Below are positions 1 to 5,296 of a stretch of DNA of 6,471 nt, one piece after another; position 1 is the stretch's first letter, and each line of letters starts with the position of its first letter. A program made the position numbers and the translations under genes. Under the pieces are notes generated by a model. The model was not told the origin of the DNA. It ran no database searches and saw nothing but the letters and a program-made list of their open reading frames with translations. Source of the DNA: Robiginitomaculum sp. (lineage in GTDB: Bacteria; Pseudomonadota; Alphaproteobacteria; Caulobacterales; Maricaulaceae); contig JAKITZ010000144.1 of assembly GCA_021647805.1 (NCBI GenBank), positions 1 to 6,471 on the forward strand, read 5' to 3'.

Positions 1-228
1 ATAATGCTAGGAGCTAAATACCCAAAGGGGATTAACCGCTTCGCATCCGCATGATGCATATTGATTTTAGCTGCAAACTTTATGATAGACTCAATACTCC
101 CATCTAATAATCCCAAGCGTAATGCGTAGGCTTGAGCCGGCGATTGCTTGTTGAACCACACTGACTGTTTCTCAGTATAATTATCTCCCCATAATCTCGC
201 GGCGCTGTGAGTTGGTCAGTGTATTCAT
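1..228 (-). pseudogene. 5' part of a divergent unknown gene, apparently frameshifted, cut by the window edge
   Basis: On the minus strand an ATG at 228-226 is preceded by AAGGTGA with an 8-base spacer, a good ribosome binding site. The frame from this ATG reads MNTLTNSQRREIMGR and stops at 183-181. The next frame is open from 215 to the window edge (71 codons) and gives protein-like sequence, including WGDNYTEKQSVWF, AYALRLGLLDGSIESIIKFA and NMHHADAKRLIPFGYLAPSI. A single +1 shift between about 215 and 184 would join the two into one protein start. I do not recognise the family, and no domain can be named. Its divergent position upstream of a catabolic operon would suit a regulator, but no helix-turn-helix is evident. 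It may be a decayed gene, a sequencing error, or a gene starting further in (GTG at 161-159 or ATG at 59-57). Most of the gene, if intact, lies outside the window. Confidence 0.4.
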
Positions 229-266
229 GGGTGGAATCACCTTTTACTTTGCATGCTTTGTTGGCG

Positions 267-297
267 GTGGTTTGGCGACGCAACCACAAATTTTTTT
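267..297 (+). terminator. Terminator-like hairpin with T run
   Basis: GTGGTT at 267-272 pairs with AACCAC at 282-287 around a 9-base loop. Three A residues follow and then seven T residues at 291-297. This resembles a rho-independent terminator for plus-strand transcription, but the stem is only six base pairs and the T run is displaced by three bases. No plus-strand gene is visible upstream, so its use is unclear. It may shield the receptor promoter from read-through, or it may instead form in the leader of the divergent transcript. Confidence 0.3.
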
Positions 298-372
298 GAA
301 CGGTGCATTTCCCGCTTCAAGTAACTTAAGTTTCCTGGCTGTTGATGATTGCGCATTGGGGGGATTCATATC

Positions 373-413
373 CGTGATATGCTGCTGAGTTTAGGTGTGA
401 CCAGCAAATCACG
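373..413. promoter_or_regulatory. Imperfect 12-position inverted repeat upstream of the receptor operon
   Basis: CGTGATATGCTG at 373-384 pairs with CAGCAAATCACG at 402-413, with 11 Watson-Crick pairs, one A-A mismatch (379/407) and a 17-base loop. There is no T run after it and no A run before it, so it is not a canonical terminator. It lies about 75 bases upstream of the proposed -35 box, where an activator or repressor could bind. No regulator can be named from the sequence. Confidence 0.4.
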
Positions 414-418
414 AAAGA

Positions 419-428
419 GGTCATGACC
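419..428. promoter_or_regulatory. Perfect palindrome GGTCATGACC
   Basis: A 10-bp perfect palindrome lies six bases after the larger inverted repeat and directly before the AGCTT/AAGCT repeat at 430-444. Palindromes of this size can be dimeric regulator half-site pairs, but a single 10-bp copy is not strong evidence. It is listed as a candidate operator only. Confidence 0.25.
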
Positions 429-488
429 AAGCTTACATCAAGCTGGCATGTGGGGATGTGTGTAAATTATGCGATGGATATATTGGGC

Positions 489-515
489 TTGCATAAATAT
501 TATTTAGAGTATAAT
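489..515 (+). promoter_or_regulatory. Candidate sigma70-type promoter of the receptor operon
   Basis: A -35-like TTGCAT (489-494) and a perfect -10 TATAAT (510-515) are separated by 15 bases, shorter than the usual 17. The surrounding DNA is very AT-rich. Transcription would start near 522, giving a leader of about 70 bases before the ATG at 591. A second -10-like TATTAT (515-520) would give a 20-base spacer, which is less good. The short spacer suggests a weak or activator-dependent promoter. Confidence 0.5.
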
Positions 516-526
516 ATTATACTATA
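505..526. promoter_or_regulatory. Operator-like palindrome over the -10 box
   Basis: AGTATAATATTATACT at 508-523 is a perfect 16-bp palindrome. It extends to 22 bp (505-526) with one mismatched pair. Its left arm contains the TATAAT -10 box, so a dimeric protein bound here would block RNA polymerase. This geometry is typical of repressor operators such as those of TetR- or GntR-family proteins, but the family cannot be chosen. The low-complexity AT composition leaves a chance origin possible. Confidence 0.45.
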
Positions 527-580
527 GATTATGTAAATCGCATAAATCGGTATATTGTTATCGAGATTGTTAAATTTTTT

Positions 581-586
581 AGGGGA
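581..586 (+). promoter_or_regulatory. Ribosome binding site fixing the receptor start at 591
   Basis: AGGGGA lies four bases before the ATG at 591. The in-frame upstream TTG at 555 has no Shine-Dalgarno match, and starting there would add 12 residues ahead of an already complete signal peptide. The ATG at 591 is therefore preferred. Confidence 0.75.
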
Positions 587-590
587 AATT

Positions 591-2948
591 ATGCCAATTC
601 ATTTTATTGATCAAAGAAAATCCGCGTCATCGTTGATGTCGTCGGCGGCTATGGGACTTGTTTTGGCTATTGCAGGCGTTGGCGTATCTGCTGGCGTAGC
701 ATTAGCGCAATCAGATGAAGCATCTTCCGGGTTTGATGAGATTATCGTCACTGCTCGTAAGCGCGAGGAAAGCGTTGAGACAACGCCGATTGCGATTTCG
801 GCATTTACGAGCGATATTTTGGAGAAACGCGGCGTTTCTAATATTGGGGATGTATCGCGATTTGTTCCCAATTTAACCATTACTCCCAGCGCATCAGGTA
901 GCGGTAGTGGAAGTACGTCAACCATTTATCTGCGCGGTGTTGGTCAGCTGGATTTTCTAATCACTTCTGACCCGGGCGTCGGTATCTATATTGACGGGGT
1001 GTATTATCCCCGGGCCACGGCAACGATTATGGATCTACTTGACCTTGAGCGTGTCGAGGTTTTGCGCGGTCCACAAGGAACATTGTTTGGTAAAAATACT
1101 ATTGGTGGTGCCATTAGTCTGATCTCGGCCAAGCCAAGCGCGGAAAGCGGCGGCAAGGTTGAGCTGCGGGTCGGCAAGAATAACTATTATGAAGGCCGGG
1201 TTATGGTGGATGCGCCGATCAGCGAGAATCTAAACTCGCGCTTTTCGGCTTTGTATAAAACCAAAGACGGCTATACAGATCTGATCGCCACCGGTGAACG
1301 CGAGGGCGATGAGCGCAGTTTTGCTGGCCGGGCTATGTTTAACTGGGCGCCGAGTGATGTATTTACGGCTGATCTGGTGCTTGATTACCAAAAGCGTAAT
1401 GCTACTGCGTCTGAAAACGTGGTGATACAATATGACCCCAATGCGCCGTTGGCGACTTTGTGGAGGATTTTTGTTGGCGGGCCAAACAACCCGCCGTCCG
1501 TGGTCCGTGCAGACCCGCGCCAAGATGGCTCCACTGGTCCTAATGTGGACGATAACGAAACCGCAGGCGTCGGCCTGACCATGTCTTATGATTTTGGCTC
1601 GACAACGCTTAAGTCTATCAGCGCTATGCGCACATTGACGGCGGATTTTGGCCGTGATGCTGACGGCACAGCCAATGCCTTTTTGGAAACTAATAACAAG
1701 GTCGTGCAACAACAATATTCCCAAGAATTACAGTTGAGCGGTAAAGGTTTTGGCGGTAAGCTTGATTGGGTTGGTGGGGTTTATTATTTCAAAGAGCTAG
1801 CCAAGGATACTAATGACGTGCGGCTTGCAGAGGGGTTATTTAATGCCCTTGAGGCTTTGCCTGCGGCAATTTTACCATTGGCTCCTGGTTCTGTTTGTCC
1901 AGGGCCGTTCCCGGCAAACATCTGTGCCGGTGGTGCTGGAAACCCGATTAATGCCGGTCTTGATCTGGATTTTGATATTTATAACAAAATCAATGCCGAA
2001 AGCTATGCGCTTTACGGTAGCGGTACATTTGCTTTGACGGATCAGTTGAATTTAACCGCCGGTTTGCGCTATACGGACGAAAGTAAAGATTATTTTCTTG
2101 ATCACAGCCGGGTAAATTCAGGCGTTGCCATTATTCCGCCAACAACCGTTCTTGGTAGTTGGAGTGCCTGGTCACCGAAAGTCAGCCTTGATTACCAAAC
2201 CAATGCCAACACTCTTTTATATGCATCTTTATCTCGCGGGTTTAAAAGCGGCGGGTTTAACGGACGTCCGACATCGCAAGGCGAGGTTGATAGTTTTAAT
2301 CCGGAGTTTGTCTGGTCCTATGAAGTGGGCGTTAAAACCAGCTTTGCTGACAGGCGGGTTTTGCTGAGCATGGCCGCGTTTATTTATGATTATGAGGACA
2401 TGCAGTTGACCTCTGCACGGGCTGACGATACGGGCAATTTTATTCAGGTAACAGAAAATGCCGGTACGGCCAGTGTCAAAGGTTTTGAGGCCGAGATGCG
2501 AGCTATGGTGACGGATAACTTTATTGTTGATTTGACCCTCGGCTTGCTGGACGCCAAATACAGCGAACTCAACCCGGGGGCAACGGTTACGGCCGATTTG
2601 CGGCTCATGCGTACACCTAAATTCACCATGTCTTTGGGCGGTGAATACACATTCGATCTGTCGGATGCTTACTACCTCACACTACGTGGTGATTATTCCT
2701 ATATGAGTAGTCAGGCTCTTGATCCTCCCAATACGCCCATTCTTATCCAGGACGGTTACGGCCTGCTAGGCGGACGCATCACCCTGACGCCCAAGGACGC
2801 AAATTGGGAAGTTGCCCTATACGGCTCCAATCTGACAAATGAGCTTTATTTGAACGGTGGCGCTAGTAGTCTTGATAGTTTCGGCTTAATAGAAGGCTAT
2901 TACGGCCTACCTGCTGAATGGGGCATTGCCACCAAGTTGAAGTTCTAA
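591..2948 (+). CDS. TonB-dependent outer-membrane receptor
   Basis: This 785-residue protein should form a 22-stranded barrel in the outer membrane and import a ligand using TonB/ExbBD energy. A signal peptide with hydrophobic core at about residues 20-39 ends in ALA, with cleavage expected after Ala39. A TonB box, DEIIVTA, is at 49-55, followed by RKREES. The plug (about 60-185) shows YLRGVG (113-118), YIDGVY (133-138) and the family motif LERVEVLRGPQGTLFGKNT (152-170). Barrel signatures include FKSGGFNGR (551-559) and ENAGTASVKGFEAE (622-635), and the chain ends in Phe785, the usual barrel-assembly signal. The whole length matches the family. The only two cysteines are Cys436 and Cys445, in a probable surface loop. 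It is the first gene of an apparent operon with a lipoyl/hydrolase protein 9 bases downstream, so its ligand is probably an organic catabolic substrate rather than an iron chelate; that is inference. Siderophore or vitamin uptake cannot be excluded. Confidence 0.96.
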   Translation: MPIHFIDQRKSASSLMSSAAMGLVLAIAGVGVSAGVALAQSDEASSGFDEIIVTARKREESVETTPIAISAFTSDILEKRGVSNIGDVSRFVPNLTITPSASGSGSGSTSTIYLRGVGQLDFLITSDPGVGIYIDGVYYPRATATIMDLLDLERVEVLRGPQGTLFGKNTIGGAISLISAKPSAESGGKVELRVGKNNYYEGRVMVDAPISENLNSRFSALYKTKDGYTDLIATGEREGDERSFAGRAMFNWAPSDVFTADLVLDYQKRNATASENVVIQYDPNAPLATLWRIFVGGPNNPPSVVRADPRQDGSTGPNVDDNETAGVGLTMSYDFGSTTLKSISAMRTLTADFGRDADGTANAFLETNNKVVQQQYSQELQLSGKGFGGKLDWVGGVYYFKELAKDTNDVRLAEGLFNALEALPAAILPLAPGSVCPGPFPANICAGGAGNPINAGLDLDFDIYNKINAESYALYGSGTFALTDQLNLTAGLRYTDESKDYFLDHSRVNSGVAIIPPTTVLGSWSAWSPKVSLDYQTNANTLLYASLSRGFKSGGFNGRPTSQGEVDSFNPEFVWSYEVGVKTSFADRRVLLSMAAFIYDYEDMQLTSARADDTGNFIQVTENAGTASVKGFEAEMRAMVTDNFIVDLTLGLLDAKYSELNPGATVTADLRLMRTPKFTMSLGGEYTFDLSDAYYLTLRGDYSYMSSQALDPPNTPILIQDGYGLLGGRITLTPKDANWEVALYGSNLTNELYLNGGASSLDSFGLIEGYYGLPAEWGIATKLKF

Positions 2949-2957
2949 GTCTGTAGC

Positions 2958-4091
2958 ATGGTAAATGCGATAACACTTATCCTGTTACCTAAGTGGGGCA
3001 TGGATATGGAAGGTGGTAAAGTTGGTGAGTGGCTCGTTTCCCTTGGGGAGCGGGTCATTCCTGGTGGCGAAATCGTGGAAATAGAGTCCGATAAAGTAAC
3101 CAATGTGCTTGATGTTACCGCTGGAGGGATACTCAGGCGCCAGCTTGTTAAATCAGGGGAGACCCATCCGGTTGGAACTTTGCTTGGTGTAATTGCAGAA
3201 GATAATGTGTCGGAGGATAGTATTTCTAACTTCATTGCTGGATACGCTTCCAGTGATACTGATGTTTTGAATATAACCGAACCGAATAGCGAGGTTGTAG
3301 ATGAGCTTATTGAAGTTGATGGACAATTTTTGCACTACACTTCTGTTGGAGAGGGGGCTGCAAGCGTACTTTTGATACACGGGTTTGGCGGCAATTTATC
3401 TTCTTGGGGTGGGGCTCCACTGGCATTGTCCACTGATTATCGAGTTATAAGTGTCGAGCTGCCTGGCCACGGGACATCTTCTAAACAGGTGATGCATGGT
3501 GGTAGTAAGGACTTCGCTGATTTGTTTTTTGCGTTCCTTGATAGATTGGGCGTTGGTGAAATCAGTTTGGTCGGGCATTCTTTGGGTGGTTCAATTGCCG
3601 CACAAATGGCGAGGTTAGAGCCGAGCCGTATCAAAAGCCTTAGCCTTCTCAGCAATTATGGCCTGGGAACAAAAGTTGATACCAGTTATATTGATGATTT
3701 TGTTGCTGCATCTCGTCGGAAAGAGGTGAAGCTATGTTTGAAGAGACTATTTTCTGATGTATCCGTGGTGAAAACCGATATGATTGAGAGCGTTTTACGA
3801 CTTAAACGTCTTGATGGTGTCGATGAAGCTTTGCGTGTGATTGCGGGCAAAATACAAGAAGAGCAACCTGATGAGGAGCATATAGATATATCTTTAGTTC
3901 CGACCCAAATAATTATTGGCAAGGAAGATGACATTATTTGTTTCGATGAAAATTTGTTATCTGGTGTCGAAAATGTTTCTTTAATCGAAGGTGCAGCTCA
4001 TATGCCGCAAATGGAAAAAAACCCTGAAGTAATGGACTTAATAAACGGTTTTCTTAAGCAGTTCTGGGCTAATGAAATACGGCAAGTATAG
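2958..4091 (+). CDS. Lipoyl-domain/alpha-beta-hydrolase fusion, acetoin dehydrogenase E2 (AcoC)-like
   Basis: The 377-residue protein has two domains. Residues 4-80 are a biotinyl/lipoyl domain (LPKWGMDMEGGKVGEWL, then EIESDKVTN with Lys46 as the expected lipoylated residue). A short acidic linker follows to about 118. Residues 119-370 are an alpha/beta hydrolase: oxyanion-hole HGFGG (141-145), nucleophile elbow GHSLGG with Ser208, an acid at Asp324 or Asp325 in GKEDD, and His348 in GAAHMPQ. This architecture and length match AcoC, the unusual E2 subunit of acetoin dehydrogenase complexes, which passes an acyl group from the lipoyl arm to CoA. No E1 alpha/beta or E3 gene is in the window, so the substrate may not be acetoin. 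The ATG is chosen because it begins just before the lipoyl domain; it lacks a clear Shine-Dalgarno site, and the 9-base gap after the receptor stop suggests translational coupling. A lipoylated thioesterase-like role is the main alternative. Confidence 0.88.
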   Translation: MVNAITLILLPKWGMDMEGGKVGEWLVSLGERVIPGGEIVEIESDKVTNVLDVTAGGILRRQLVKSGETHPVGTLLGVIAEDNVSEDSISNFIAGYASSDTDVLNITEPNSEVVDELIEVDGQFLHYTSVGEGAASVLLIHGFGGNLSSWGGAPLALSTDYRVISVELPGHGTSSKQVMHGGSKDFADLFFAFLDRLGVGEISLVGHSLGGSIAAQMARLEPSRIKSLSLLSNYGLGTKVDTSYIDDFVAASRRKEVKLCLKRLFSDVSVVKTDMIESVLRLKRLDGVDEALRVIAGKIQEEQPDEEHIDISLVPTQIIIGKEDDIICFDENLLSGVENVSLIEGAAHMPQMEKNPEVMDLINGFLKQFWANEIRQV

Positions 4092-4096
4092 GCGAG

Positions 4097-5269
4097 ATGG
4101 ATTTTAATCTTACAACTACCGATGCGGAGCGTAAATTTCGGTTTGAGCTGGGCGTGTTTCTTGACCAAGAATTGACCACGGAAATATGTCGCCAACACTC
4201 TATGGATTTGGGGCTGGGCAAAGAGGCGCGAGAGTTTGCCCTAAAACTTGGTAAGACAGGTTGGTTGGGTCGTGGTTGGCCAGAAAGATACGGCGGTAGT
4301 GGTGGCACGGTTATTGATGAATACATTTTGGTACAGGAGTTTGCTCGCCGAGAGGCTTTTGTGCCTAATATTGTTGCTCGTTTTATGTGCGGCCCGGTTA
4401 TGCTTCGCCATGGTAGTGAAGACATGAAATCAGAGTTTTTGCCGCGTATTGCAGGTGGTGAAATAGAGTTTAGTTTGGGTTATACTGAACCTTCTTCGGG
4501 GTCTGATCTGGCATCCATGCGTATGCGTGCCGTAGATGATGGGGATAGTTTTGTCATATCAGGACAGAAAACATTCAACACTCAATCGCATTTTGCAGAT
4601 TATCACTGGCTGGCGGTGCGTACTGATCCTGACGCTCCACGCCACCGCGGCATCAGTTTGTTTGTGGTTGATCAACGGGCAACGGGTATAACAATTAGTC
4701 CAATTGATACACTGGGCGGTGAGCGTACGAATGAAGTGTTTTATGACGAAGTGCGTGTTCCCAAAACACGGCTTGTTGGTGAACTTAACAAGGGATTTTA
4801 TTATATGGCCGAGGCACTTGGCTATGAAAGACTGATGTTATTCCAATCAATTAGGTTGGTACCATCTTTAAATCGTATTATTGCTCATACCAAAGTAACA
4901 AGTCGTGGTGGTGACTTGTTGTGCAACAACCCTTATGTGCGGCGGCATTTGGCGCAAATGGCTACTGAAATTAAAGTGGCGCAAGCAATGGAAGATAGAG
5001 CTTTTGCTTTATTGAAGAATGGTAAGCCGCTTGATCATGAAGCGTCTTTGTTAAAGCTGTTTGGCAGCGCAATGCGCCAGCGCTTTGCGGATCATGCTTT
5101 GGATATTTTGGGTCCGACAGGTCGTCTTGAGAATAATGCAAGCGGTGATCCGCTTGGTGGGGAAATAGCAAAATTAGCAAAAATGGTGGTGATAGATACA
5201 ATCGGTGGGGGCACGAGTGAAATACTTAAAACTGTCGTTGCAACACGTGGTATGGGATTGCCCCGTTAG
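4097..5269 (+). CDS. Acyl-CoA dehydrogenase, probable catalytic subunit of a heteromeric pair
   Basis: This 390-residue cytoplasmic FAD enzyme should convert an acyl-CoA to the trans-2-enoyl-CoA and pass electrons to ETF. It shows the N-terminal GWPERYGG (60-67), the middle-domain signature YTEPSSGSDLASM (129-141), ISGQKTF (154-160), RGISLFVV (184-191) and a C-terminal GGGTSEIL (370-377) ending MGLPR. The usual YEGT catalytic Glu is replaced by Gly371. Instead Glu244 in GYERL matches the LER position used by isovaleryl-CoA dehydrogenase and by the steroid ChsE4-type subunits. The R-x-QFG FAD-contact motif is absent; that region reads SRGGDLLCNNPYVRRHLA (269-286), as in FadE26/FadE29-like proteins. 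Together with the next gene this suggests an alpha2beta2 enzyme. The stop of the preceding gene is five bases upstream, and AGGCGAG before the ATG is a weak, close ribosome site. The acyl substrate is unknown. Confidence 0.93.
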   Translation: MDFNLTTTDAERKFRFELGVFLDQELTTEICRQHSMDLGLGKEAREFALKLGKTGWLGRGWPERYGGSGGTVIDEYILVQEFARREAFVPNIVARFMCGPVMLRHGSEDMKSEFLPRIAGGEIEFSLGYTEPSSGSDLASMRMRAVDDGDSFVISGQKTFNTQSHFADYHWLAVRTDPDAPRHRGISLFVVDQRATGITISPIDTLGGERTNEVFYDEVRVPKTRLVGELNKGFYYMAEALGYERLMLFQSIRLVPSLNRIIAHTKVTSRGGDLLCNNPYVRRHLAQMATEIKVAQAMEDRAFALLKNGKPLDHEASLLKLFGSAMRQRFADHALDILGPTGRLENNASGDPLGGEIAKLAKMVVIDTIGGGTSEILKTVVATRGMGLPR

Positions 5270-5282
5270 TCGGTATGTTTAC

Positions 5283-5288
5283 AGGGAG
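5283..5288 (+). promoter_or_regulatory. Ribosome binding site fixing a GTG start at 5297
   Basis: AGGGAG is eight bases before GTG at 5297. The frame from this GTG begins with the usual acyl-CoA dehydrogenase start, V/M-DIEFSEDQRLI. The nearby ATG at 5274 is in another frame, so the GTG is the likely start. Confidence 0.75.
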
Positions 5289-5296
5289 CGAGCAAA

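Larger units (their letters stand above)
467..545. repeat. 9-bp inverted repeat flanking the promoter
   Basis: TTATGCGAT at 467-475 and its exact reverse complement ATCGCATAA at 537-545 lie on either side of the proposed promoter. TGTAAAT also occurs directly repeated at 461-467 and 532-538, so each flank carries a similar composite element. Paired sites around a promoter can support repression by DNA looping. This role is inferred from placement only. Confidence 0.3.
229..590. other. Non-coding divergent control region
   Basis: I find no credible gene in these 362 bases on either strand. The stretch separates the divergent minus-strand gene start at 228 from the receptor gene at 591. It becomes strongly AT-rich toward its right end and carries several inverted repeats listed separately. 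In addition a perfect 10-bp palindrome AACTTAAGTT sits at 323-332, and a short inverted repeat AGCTT/AAGCT with a 5-base spacer at 430-444. No tRNA, riboswitch or mobile-element end was recognised. Confidence 0.75.

Noticed and set aside
104..289. 61-codon minus-strand reading frame starting at 289
   Set aside because: Its translation is not protein-like in composition, and the neighbouring frames carry the ribosome site with ATG at 228 and the more natural sequence.
396..413. CRP-like site TGTGA...TCACG
   Set aside because: The half-sites are separated by eight bases rather than the six needed for a CRP-family site, and the right arm is imperfect. The larger inverted repeat explains the similarity.
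555..590. TTG-initiated extension of the receptor by 12 residues
   Set aside because: No Shine-Dalgarno site precedes the TTG, while ATG 591 has AGGGGA just upstream and starts a complete signal peptide.
1230..1724. 164-codon antisense reading frame inside the receptor gene
   Set aside because: It lies wholly within a clearly coding receptor region, has no recognisable domain, and reads as a shadow of the sense codons.
2949..2957. Terminator between receptor and lipoyl/hydrolase gene
   Set aside because: Only nine bases separate stop and start, and no GC-rich stem with a T run is present.
5274..5276. ATG start for the second acyl-CoA dehydrogenase
   Set aside because: It is out of frame with the dehydrogenase sequence; GTG 5297 is in frame with a well-placed AGGGAG.
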